The position numbers and the translations under genes are program-made. From Lobulomyces angularis (taxonomy: Eukaryota > Chytridiomycota > Chytridiomycetes > Lobulomycetales > Lobulomycetaceae), in contig JADHYX010000388.1 in assembly GCA_027604685.1 (NCBI GenBank), positions 3,541 through 20,759 on the forward strand: a stretch of 17,219 bases of DNA, read 5' to 3'. The notes under the pieces are model-generated. The model had not been told where the DNA came from, made no database searches, and saw only the letters and a program-made list of their open reading frames with translations. Below, one piece after another: positions 9,227-17,219 of this stretch. Each line of letters starts with the position of its first letter. Position 1 is the stretch's first letter.

Positions 9227-9661
9227 AAAAAAAGATGATAATTTTTTTTATTTTTTATTAAGTCTATTTTTATTTTATTTTTATTTTTTTTTCCTAAAAT
9301 AATTTCTTTTTTTTTTTGTATGGTAACAATTATTTTTTTTTTATTTAAAAAAATTTATCTCTTCTTTTTTGAATTTGATTTAGATAAAAAGAAATTTTTT
9401 TGTTAAAAAAAAAATAAAAAAATTAATCATAATAAAAAAACTTCAGTTCAAAAAAAAAAAAAAATTAAAATTTTTTATTTTTAAATTAGATTTATCACAT
9501 TTTTATTTTATTTCAATTTTAATTTTTAAATTTAAGATAATTAAAAAAAAAAAAAATTAAAACAAACATTATAATATATAAAATGAAAATATATATTTTA
9601 AAAATTAGTAAAAAAATAAATAAAAAGTTATGATAAAAAAAAATCTTCAGTTTTTCAACCA
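9227..9661. other. Convergent 3' spacer between the KH gene and PEX12
   Basis: The spacer between two genes that face each other is almost wholly A/T runs. I see no open frame, RNA or stable hairpin. It should hold the 3' UTRs and polyadenylation sites of both genes. Confidence 0.6.
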
Positions 9662-10997
9662 TTAAAGTTGATAAATCCTACGCATTTTACTTACAGTAGC
9701 TCTTTTTAAAGTTATGGGACATTTTTCATATTTTTCTATGTATTCGTAAATGCAGCTAGAAAAATAGAAAAATAAACATATATATATATATTTTTAATGA
9801 TCTTCAAAATTTACCTATAGCAAAATACGTATCCTGTTTCAATCACAGTTGGATTAACTCTAGCATCAAGGCAAATTGGGCAAATATTTGAATCAGTGGG
9901 AATTTCTAAACCATCATTTTCAACATACGAAAGTTCCATTTCTTTGGTTGGTTTAGGAGGAGGTGGAATTACAAAATTATTTCCTTTATTATGAAATTCA
10001 CTTTTATACCACCAGTCAAAAAATTTGTAGATAAAGATTGTAAGTGGTAAAATTGTTTTTAGATGGTCAAAGTTTTCAAATATAACATAATCTGTCAAGT
10101 TTTTTATAAATTTTATCGGGTGTTTAAAAAAAAATTCTTTATTCAAGCGTGATTGTTGCATTTTTTTTAAATTATTTGCCGCAACTTCAAAATTTTTCTA
10201 TTATATGAAAAAAAATCAAATTAAAGAAAGAATATTAAAAATGATAACTAATTTTTTGTTTTTAATATTTTAAAAAAAAAAAAAAAAAAAAAGATACCGT
10301 GTCATCTGGGGTTAACCGCTCATATGAAATTCCCATTAAAAAATGAAAAAGGTTGAAATATTTAATTTTTTTAAACAAAAACAAAATCATAAAAAAAAAG
10401 TTTATAAATTTGAACATTTGTTTACATAGCATCAGAGACTTTTTTAACTGAAGTTTTAATTTCATAAATCTTTTCTTTTGAGCATTAGAGGTTGTATTAA
10501 TGATAAGATGTTGATCTTGCTCTGAAATTTGCTCAACTTTGCTATTTAAATATGGAAAAAAAACCTAAAATTGAAAAAAAAAATAAGATTAAAATTACAG
10601 CCAATAAAAAAAAAAATATCACCAGTTCAATGAGGGAAGCGTATCTTTCAAAATTTTGAAGTCTATAAGTTCCAGCATTGTTAATTCTTTTTAAGCCATA
10701 AAAATTTTCAGAAAATGAGGCATCTATATTTTTAAAACATTGGTTTTATTAAAGATAATAATAAAAATGAGACCTACCCCAGTTTTTCAAATAATTAAAT
10801 TGCACCAAATATAAAAAGATACCAAAAATTTCATCACTCTTATTCAAGATTTTAAGCAGTAAACTTGGGTATCTTTGAGTTAAATTTGCGAGGGAATACT
10901 GCATCGCTTGAGGTATTAAATCATTCAGTTGGGAACTCAACGTAAGTTCAAAAAATGATGGAGATTCATTTTGTGAAAAGTCGTTCAAAAATTCCAT
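9662..10997 (-). CDS. PEX12: Peroxisome assembly protein 12 (RING-type peroxin)
   Basis: Peroxisomal membrane protein of the PEX2-PEX10-PEX12 ubiquitin ligase, which ubiquitinates the import receptor PEX5 for recycling. Five exons: 10997-10778, 10723-10623, 10564-10298, 10197-9815, 9755-9662 (1065 nt, 354 aa; human 359). Family signatures in order: ESPSFFEL near the start, DASFSENFYGLKR across the first intron, YERLTPDD, a hydrophobic core, a PPPPKP linker, then the RING-like domain. That domain has C302 and C305 (CPIC), then GYVFCYSC with C322 and C325, and C336-P337. The reduced set of zinc ligands is normal for PEX12, which is thought to bind a single zinc. The third intron (10198-10297, 100 nt) begins with a long T run just after its donor. 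The start is the only upstream ATG and fits the family length. PEX12 diverges from the PP2C-like gene across an 805-nt spacer. Confidence 0.95.
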
Positions 10998-11802
10998 TTT
11001 GTAGTTTAAAAAATTAAAAACAAAAAAAATAATAGTCGAATTCTAGTTTTTGCTATAAATTTATCAGTATTTACTTTTCTTTAAATTTTTTTTACCTGAA
11101 ACTTTCGCAAAAATAAGTCCAAAGAACTAGTCAAACTTTTAGAATTATAATTTAACAAGAAAAAAAATTAAAAGAAACCTTCCACTAAATTCAAATTAAT
11201 TAAAAAAAAATATATATTAATACATGAAACAAATGTGTCAAAAGTTTTTAGATATCAATTGTTAAAATCCAAAAAAGGCGGCGATATAATTATTCCGACC
11301 CGCTTGATAATTTAGGTTAATGTAAAATGAACGCAACAAAAATTTATATCTTGCCAACTTATTAAGTCATAGAGCGTAATGAAATTGAGCTATTTAAAAG
11401 ACAAAGCAAAAGGTTAGCAGATTAATTTCCAACAAACAAAGTTAACATTGAAGGCACCAACGCTTTTTAACGTTTCTGACTGCAAGCTATATTGGCCCAA
11501 ATTATTTCAATAAGTGCGTTTGCCAGTTTTAATACAGAGAAATTAAATTAAAAACTGGAAACATTGGTTGAATTGAAATCAAAATAAACCTCTTTTTTAA
11601 AATATTATCAATTCAAAGTTAGAAAATATAAAACTCTTCATTTCAAAACTTTTGAATGGTTTTTTTACTGTTATTTTACGCGAAAGCATTGCATACGAAT
11701 TATTTTGTACTAAATGTACATAAATTATGCTCAAAAATAAATTTAAAAAATTTTTTTTGTGAAAATATTGTTAAAACTTTTTAAGTTTATGTTAATACTG
11801 TA
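10998..11802. promoter_or_regulatory. Bidirectional upstream region of PEX12 and the PP2C-like gene
   Basis: Spacer between divergent genes, so it should contain both promoters. About 11270-11570 is less repetitive than the rest, without a credible open frame. It contains a strong hairpin listed separately, and GGCGGCG near 11278 with a nearby CCCGC that could pair. No TATA or named factor site is assigned. Confidence 0.45.
11518..11562. repeat. Long hairpin in the PEX12/PP2C-like spacer
   Basis: GTTT-G-CCAGTTTTAAT (11518-11533) can pair with ATTAAAAACTGG-AAAC (11547-11562). This gives a stem of about 15 base pairs with two single-base bulges, closing a 13-nt loop that starts ACAGAGA. It could be an RNA hairpin in a long 5' UTR, part of a non-coding RNA, or a cruciform site. 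No flanking target duplication was seen. Confidence 0.6.
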
Positions 11803-14188
11803 ATGAGCTTTGAAAATTATTCTTCTGAAAATTTACTCATTCCTCAAGTAGAATCCGATGTACAACTCTTTAAGCTCTTAAGTGTATAAATAAAAAAAAT
11901 TTTTTATCAAAACCTTTCTTAATTCTTTTTTTTCCAACTAGAAATTACCTTTACCTGTTAATGGTGTGAAATTGAAACCTGGTAAAATTAGTTTCCAAAT
12001 TAAAAAAAAACTTTTCTTTATTTTTCTATATTTTTTCATCAAGGACTAATAAATGTTTAAAAAATTTAAAAACCGCTGAACTAGAGAAATATCCTTTCTT
12101 TAGCATAAATAGAATGTTTCAAAAGCAGACAGATAGTCCGGCCTCGATTACTACAGCAGTTTATTCTCATGTCGAAATGATTCATAAGGAGTTGACGCTC
12201 AAGTACAACGACGAAAAGACAACACCACTCGAAATACAATTAATATTAAATCGACTGGAAAATATATTTTTTAGGTTTCAAATGGAACTTTACTTTGTAG
12301 AGAGCTTAATTTTACTATATAAAAAATTTTTGGAAAAAATGTTTCAAAAAAAAAGCAAAATCACATCTCAGCACTTCAAAAATTTTCCTACAGTTTTTAT
12401 TAAAAATTCAACTTTTAATGCAGAACCTGTTTCAGTGAGACGGCATCCCGTGGATTCAAGATGGGATTTTTTAGCCTTAAAGGTTAATGGAAGAACTGTT
12501 CCGTTTGGTGATAAAGGGCATCCATTGACGGATTTTTGCGCTTTGGAAGAGACTTCCATTAACAACTTAGAATGTATGCTAACAGCAACCTATGGCTGGA
12601 TAACAAAAAAGCCTACTACAACTTTACCATCAACCCCAAATTTTGCTAAGTTAAAGAAACCAGGTTTTTCCTCTAGTACTTTAAGTAGCAATAAATCTTT
12701 GTCTAATGGAAGTAACGCAACAGTGTCTGATACAGCCAGTGCTTCCGAATCCAGTTCAATAAATAACTCCTCAAACAATTCTAGAAGTGGAAGTATAGCA
12801 AATTTTAAAATGGAATCTACAAATCCATATATTAAAGACGGAAAAGTTTTAATAAACGACCCTAATAACGACGGTTATTTGGTTTATGTATTTAAAGGAT
12901 TGACCGTGGGTTGCGTTATAGACGGATCAGGGTCAGGTTTAAGAGCGAAACTTGCAGGAAATTTAGTGTTAGCAACTGTCAATGACCTTTTACCAGAGTT
13001 GAAACAGTTATTTTTGGACAATTCCTCTAAAAAAATCAGCAGTATGGAATTGCATAAATGGTTACAAAAAGTTATAATAGAGTCACACATAAAAATAAAA
13101 AGTATCTCAGAAGCAGGGTCGACAACATTAATTGCTTACGTTTTAACGGAATTAGAGGAACCTATTGATGATGATAAACTGCTACTTTGTTATCTTGCAT
13201 CAGGTGATGTTGAAGCATTTCACTGTTCCCATAAAAGAAATTTATGGAGTAACCTTTTAAAAGAGCCTTGTCAATTTACCAAGCTGCGGTTTGATACCTC
13301 TATAACTCCAGGTTTCTAATTTTTTTTACTCAAGAAACGAAAAATATAAAAATTGAAATTAGTATCGTAACATGTTAATTAATTAAATTAAAATTAGGCG
13401 GGGTAGGTGGTTATCACGGCGATGAAGAAAGTATCTATGGATTATACTTTTGGAAAAATGAAGACTGGGGAAAAAATATGGATTCTAAGCCAAAATCTTC
13501 AAAAACAAACAATTTACATTTTGGACAAATTTTGATAAACCCAAGTGATAAATTAATTTTTGCAACAGACGGTTTAGGGGATGCAATAGATCCCATTCGA
13601 ATTTTTTTACGACCCAGTTGTGCATTAAAAAGTCTGTCATATTTGAATGATCAAATTTTTTTTGATCGGTTTGAAAAAAAATTATTATCCCCAAAGGTGG
13701 ACAAGGCAGTCCTAAAGGACTGGTTGGTGTTTGGCAAGGCGATAACATTTTCAGCCATGGAAGTAAACGATTTAAAAAATTTAATTTTTAATAAATTTAT
13801 AAATGATGATTCAACCAAAAAAACTAACGTTGTTGAGGAAGGAGCTGAGAGCAGTGGGAATATAGAAAATTTAATGGATAGAATGGTAATTAACAACACT
13901 GAAGTACAGAAGGAAAAAAATGGAAATGAGGAAATTTTGAGTGCATCCGAGATTTTAAATAAATGCGTAGATTTTGCATTTTATACCACTGAGGGATCAC
14001 GGAAGATTGGTGAGGATAGTTTCGGAACAGCAACAGAAGAGAATTGGACCTGTGCGATCAAAAAATACTGGGATCGTAGAAATAAGATGAAAATCAATGA
14101 AAATACTGACTGGAAGTCATTTGTTGCTAATTTTGCCAAACCTGATCATTTAGGAATTGTTTGCTTTAATGCCAATATTATTGAGTAG
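11803..14188 (+). CDS. Divergent PP2C (PPM)-like phosphatase domain protein
   Basis: Probable member of the metal-dependent PPM phosphatase superfamily, or a pseudoenzyme derived from it. Preferred model: 11803-11847, 11942-11981, 12085-13311, 13398-14188 (2103 nt, 700 aa). The last two exons are secure. The 5' end is not: the reading frame is open upstream of the ATG at 12114, and other donors near 11881 exist. The PPM core is split by a low-complexity Ser/Asn stretch. Its acidic metal sites are visible: NNDGYLV (D291, where most enzymes have ED), VIDGSGSG (D308, like DGHGG), FATDGLGD (D495, like SDGLWD) and PDHLGIV (D687, like DN-T). The Glu of the first motif is replaced by Asn. Before the core lies a conserved-looking block around residues 147-190 (RRHPVDSRWDF, VPFGDKGHPLTDF) that I cannot assign. 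It lies 300 nt upstream of the epimerase gene on the same strand. Confidence 0.65.
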
Positions 14189-14487
14189 TATATTTTTATC
14201 TGTTAATCTTCCTTTATAATTATATTTTTTTCTTATTAAAGATAATAATTATTTTTTTTTTTTTTTTTGTTAATGAGTTATGTAAATAGCTTGTACTTTC
14301 AATAAAACTATAATTGTAATTTTCATAATTGCACTATCCATTCATCAAAATTTTTGTAGATAAGAAAAAAAAAAAAAAATAAGCTCTAAGCTTTTTTTAA
14401 AATAAAAAGATAAATCGAAATAATTTTTTAAACAAAAAGAAAAAAAATTACATTTAATTGTTAATTGAAATTCTTTTAAGAAAGAAA
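14189..14487. other. Spacer between the PP2C-like and epimerase genes
   Basis: AT-rich spacer between two genes on the same strand. An AATAAA-type polyadenylation word occurs near 14300 (TCAATAAAAC). Nothing else is supported. Confidence 0.5.
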
Positions 14488-15953
14488 ATGAATTTAATTT
14501 TGAAATCAGAACATGCTGAAGCTAGGTTTTCAAACTTCGGTGCTTCCTTAACACACTTAATTTTTAATTCCAAGGTGGATGTTGTTATGGGTTTAGACGA
14601 TCCTGATGCTTATGAGACGAATTCACCTTATTTTGGTGTAATTGGTATTTTATTTTTGTTGTAATTCCCTATATAAAAAATTTTTTGTTGTGTATATTAG
14701 GAAGGACTTGTAATCGAACCGAAAATGGTAGATTCGAGTTGAATGGAAAAACTTATCAGGTAGAATAGCAACAAAGTATTAACTTTTTAAATTCAATTCC
14801 TTTATGGTAGCTTGCAATTAACAATGGACCAAATAATCTACACGGTGGAATTAAAGGAATTGACAAATATTTCTGGGATAGCAAATTTTTAGATCTTAAT
14901 ACACTTCAATTTGAGCACATTAGGTGATAATAAATTCTTTTAACCAAAAAAAAAAAATGATAATAATAAGCTTTTTACCTCTTGCAGTGATGACATGAAT
15001 GAAGGTTATCCGGGAAAACTTCTTATCAGAGTTTCTTATAAGCTCGTAGAAAGCATATCGAAAGAGGGAAAGGTTACAGTAACGTTGTACCAGTCCTTTT
15101 TGGCGAAACTGATTGATTTAGAGGATCCAACATTAAAAACAGTCGTTAATGTAGCTGAGAATATAATGTTTTGAAAATAATTTTTTTAAAATTGTTTTTT
15201 TTTTTTAAGCTTACTAACCATACATACTGGAATCTTAATGGTTTTGTTAAAGAGGCATTGGAACATGAATTTGAAATTCCAAATGAAAATGGTATCTGGG
15301 CTGCCTTATTCTTCATTTTTTTTAAAAAAAACATTATTTTGAAGGTAGAACAGAAACCAACAAGGACCAATGTCCAAATGGAAACATTATCAAAGATTTA
15401 CCAGATTCACCATTTTCATTTTTGAAAAAAAAAAGTTTAGGTACTCATTTTTATTGAATGCATTTATTATTATTTAATATTGCTTTTAGGTAAAGATTAT
15501 GACAAAGTTCAAGAATATAGAGGATATGATCACTACTATTTAATAAAAGAAGATAATATAACGAATAAGGACTTGGTTTTGGGGTGTAAAGTATATAGTC
15601 CTCAAAGTAAAATCGGTATGGAATTGTGGACTGATGCACTTGTAAGTTTCACTACTATAAATAATTTCAAGATTTAACTTCATAAAGGGTTTTCAACTGT
15701 ATACCTCCAATTGGATAGATAATTCTATTAAAACAAAAGCAACACAAAAGGAACGCGAAACTTACTTGTAAAGCACAAACCATACAATAGTCTATTTATT
15801 ATTTTTGATTTATTTTGTAGTAAAAATTGTGCAGTTTGCATAGAACCATCTGCTCCTCCAAATTCACAAAACATAAATAAGTGGAGAAATTTGGTTACTA
15901 TCGGAAACAATGAATCATGGACTCAGGAAATACATTACAAATTTACTTTTTAA
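14488..15953 (+). CDS. Aldose 1-epimerase (galactose mutarotase)
   Basis: Cytosolic enzyme that interconverts the alpha and beta anomers of galactose and glucose, feeding the Leloir pathway. Nine exons: 14488-14644, 14701-14759, 14811-14923, 14988-15150, 15210-15291, 15345-15440, 15490-15641, 15688-15767, 15821-15953 (1035 nt, 344 aa), the usual length for the GalM family. Conserved words in order: FGASL, SPYFGVIGRTCNR, NNLHGGIKG (H83), LTNHTYWNLNG (catalytic acid H168), YRGYDHYYLI (D237), and CIEPSAPPNSQN (E309, catalytic base position). Splicing is needed to recover several of these, for example VVN|LTNHTYWNL. The active-site set is complete, so I expect an active enzyme. The start is the ATG preceding NLILKSEHAEARF, which fits the family N-terminus. 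Confidence 0.95.
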
Positions 15954-16223
15954 ATAAAATCCTTTCATATTTCTTTTATTTTCATTTCATTTTTTTTTAC
16001 GGGAATTCTCCTACTTCGTACTTTTTTTATACTTTTAGATGTAATATATCTTCAGAATAGGAGGAAATACAATGGTGTATAATAAAATATATATATTTTT
16101 TTTATAAAACTATAAACAAAATGGAGAAGGTAAGTAATTACAATTTTATCACACTCAATTTTGCTCATAGTTTAGTATTGGTGGACCAAATTGGCTGTTT
16201 TAAATCAAAAATTAGTTTTTCTT
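15954..16223. other. Convergent 3' spacer between the epimerase and lectin genes
   Basis: Spacer between facing genes. On the plus strand it contains a possible spliced micro-ORF at 16121-16203 (13 codons), listed separately. The rest is AT-rich with nothing I can support. Confidence 0.45.
16121..16203 (+). CDS. Possible spliced micro-ORF (13 aa)
   Basis: ATGGAGAAG (16121-16129) is followed by a consensus donor GTAAGT. Forty-one bases later an acceptor (CATAG) joins to TTT..., giving MEKFSIGGPNWLF and a stop at 16201-16203. The initiation context (AACAAAATGG) is good, and the intron size fits this genome. The product is far too short to identify. It may be the start of a longer unseen transcript, an antisense RNA to the lectin 3' UTR, or chance. 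Confidence 0.2.
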
Positions 16224-16935
16224 TTAATTATTTATTTTTATTACATGGTTAGCAGCATCGTAAATAACTAAATTTCCATCATCTTGTAGCAATAATCTAT
16301 GAGGAGGTGAACCTTTACCTGCGGTATTGCTTGCCCATAATGGAGAACTCTGGTGATTATACACAACAAAGTTCCCGTCTCTTTGAAGAATTGCAAAATT
16401 TCCTTTAACATTTTTATTCGTTCCAGCAGCCCAAAGAACTTTTGAATTAGGGCCGTACAAAACTAAATTTCCATCACCTTGCATATTTAAAACCACATTT
16501 TTGCCTTTGCTCTTTCTCACTTGACCTTCAGTGAGTCTCACATCAACCTCCATCGTGTCAAGTACCAAATCTGGTCTATCTGATTCTAGATTTTTATCCT
16601 GATGTACTGCCATTGGAGGAGGTTGGTGAGTTGGGGTAGGGTGAGGTGTAGTTGCTGCCTTCTTTTTGTGCATCATTCCTCCTAATCTTCCCTCTAAAAA
16701 AATTGTTGTAAGGTTTAACAGATGCTGTGTTTTATACCATTGTCACTGGAACTGGAACTGGAGCTGGAGCTACGATCTCTGCCTTCCGTGCGATCTCTTC
16801 TTCTTTGTTCTCTAAGGAAAAATAAATATTGTTAATTTGTTATGTTTTGATAGTAGAAAAGAGAAAGACGAACCTTTTTTCATGTCGTGCTTCTCTGCTT
16901 TCAACCCTTGTTTCATCGCGATCGATTCTAGTCAT
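16224..16935 (-). CDS. Bulb-type (mannose-binding) lectin domain protein
   Basis: Three exons: 16935-16874, 16811-16738, 16693-16224 (606 nt, 201 aa). The C-terminal domain (about residues 88-201) is a B-lectin beta-prism with all three QxDxNxVxY mannose pockets intact: QGDGNLVLY (from 117), QRDGNFVVY (from 149) and QDDGNLVIY (from 182). Predicted function is binding terminal mannose. The N-terminus is unusual. Residues 1-34 are Arg/Asp/Glu-rich (MTRIDRDETRVESREARHEK), followed by nine serines (35-43) and then a Pro/His/Thr-rich linker. There is no signal peptide or membrane segment, so it is probably cytosolic or leaves the cell by an unconventional route. The frame in exon 2 is fixed because only this phase joins both neighbours. 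The start is the first in-frame ATG of exon 1, but an upstream exon cannot be ruled out. Confidence 0.85.
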
Positions 16936-17219
16936 ATTTAAGTAAGATTTTTAGTAAGAATTGCAATAAGTTTTTGTTGTTTTTGTAATATAGGAAAAAA
17001 AAACAAGATATTTTTTTTTTACTTCTTTCTTTCTGGTATGAATTTTTGGATCTTTTTATATTACACAAATGTTCGAAATTTCAAAAGACTTTTTATTCAC
17101 CTTTTCCAACTAAAAAATAAGGGTCTTAGTGCTGGGGCATTATTTTTTGGAACATTAAAATATCCAAAAAAATAATACAACAAACACCAATTAAAAAAAT
17201 AGCGAAAACTATTTAGGAA
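16936..17219. other. Upstream region of the lectin gene
   Basis: Presumed promoter side of the minus-strand lectin gene. It is AT-rich with long T runs, no open frame, and a hairpin at 17139-17176 that is listed separately. Confidence 0.4.
17139..17176. repeat. AT-rich hairpin upstream of the lectin gene
   Basis: ATTATTTTTTGGA (17139-17151) pairs with TCCAAAAAAATAAT (17163-17176) over 13 base pairs with one extra A, closing an 11-nt loop. Its composition makes part of this expected by chance, but GGA/TCC closes the stem. It could be a terminator-like element, a mobile-element end, or incidental. Confidence 0.5.

Noticed and set aside
9662..9850. Incomplete RING zinc ligands suggesting a broken PEX12
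   Set aside because: A reduced ligand set is the normal state of PEX12, and the full C-terminus is recovered after splicing at 9756-9814.
11530..11545. ATACAGAGAA resembling the U6 snRNA ACAGAGA box
   Set aside because: The following AGC triad, the internal stem-loop and the U6 5' hairpin are absent. The word just happens to fall in the loop of the 11518-11562 hairpin.
12084..12114. ATG at 12114 as the start of the PP2C-like protein
   Set aside because: The frame is open upstream with coding-like sequence (EKYPFFSINR), and upstream exons join in phase. It remains possible as an alternative start.
195..15953. Many internal stops and frame changes within genes, as if pseudogenes
   Set aside because: Every break coincides with a GT..AG intron of 40-103 nt, and removing these gives full-length products in phase.
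1..17219. Mobile elements, CRISPR arrays, operons, bacterial promoters or terminators
   Set aside because: I saw no transposase or reverse transcriptase words, no spaced direct repeats and no operon-like layout. The intron structure shows eukaryotic nuclear DNA.
1..17219. Dictyostelid origin, suggested by extreme AT content and a bulb-type lectin
   Set aside because: Intron density (up to 11 per gene) is far above dictyostelid genes, and the KH protein resembles a mainly fungal family. Not excluded with certainty.

Overview
The window is a nuclear eukaryotic segment, strongly AT-rich, with long A and T runs between genes and inside introns. I can support seven protein genes, and all of them are split. 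My models use 39 spliceosomal introns of about 40-103 nt with GT..AG ends, mostly GTAA/GTTA/GTAT donors and T-rich tracts before AG. Every model sums to a whole number of codons with a single terminal stop. The gene set points to a fungus or close relative (Holomycota), probably early-diverging: a multi-KH protein of a type I know mainly from fungi, a peroxisomal PEX12, an Arp2/3 subunit and an R7-like RGS protein. Intron density is too high for Dictyostelium, and a peroxin argues against anaerobic gut fungi. The species is not determined.

Layout: (1) 195-2585, minus: R7-type RGS protein (DEP, helical extension, GGL-like segment, RGS domain). (2) 2586-3160: spacer with an ATG-less open frame on the minus strand that overlaps a strong hairpin. 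(3) 3161-3872, minus: ARPC3, the p21 subunit of Arp2/3. (4) 3873-5295: long spacer with a small-ORF pair at 4026-4173, then a base-richer, structured, apparently non-coding island at about 4320-4800 with a C/D-snoRNA-like element and a TAACCCTAA motif. (5) 5296-9226, plus: 12-exon multi-KH RNA-binding protein. (6) 9662-10997, minus: PEX12. (7) 10998-11802: shared upstream region of PEX12 and the next gene, with a 45-nt hairpin. (8) 11803-14188, plus: divergent PP2C-like protein. (9) 14488-15953, plus: aldose 1-epimerase. (10) 16224-16935, minus: bulb-type (mannose-binding) lectin with a charged, serine-rich N-terminus.

The genes look like an ordinary set of unlinked housekeeping and signalling functions: G-protein signalling, actin nucleation, RNA binding, peroxisome import, phosphatase-like, sugar metabolism and lectin. 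I see no operon, mobile element, CRISPR or gene cluster. The parts most likely to hold something undescribed are the 4.3-4.8 kb non-coding island, the small ORFs and hairpins in the spacers, and the unusual architectures of the PP2C-like protein and the lectin.
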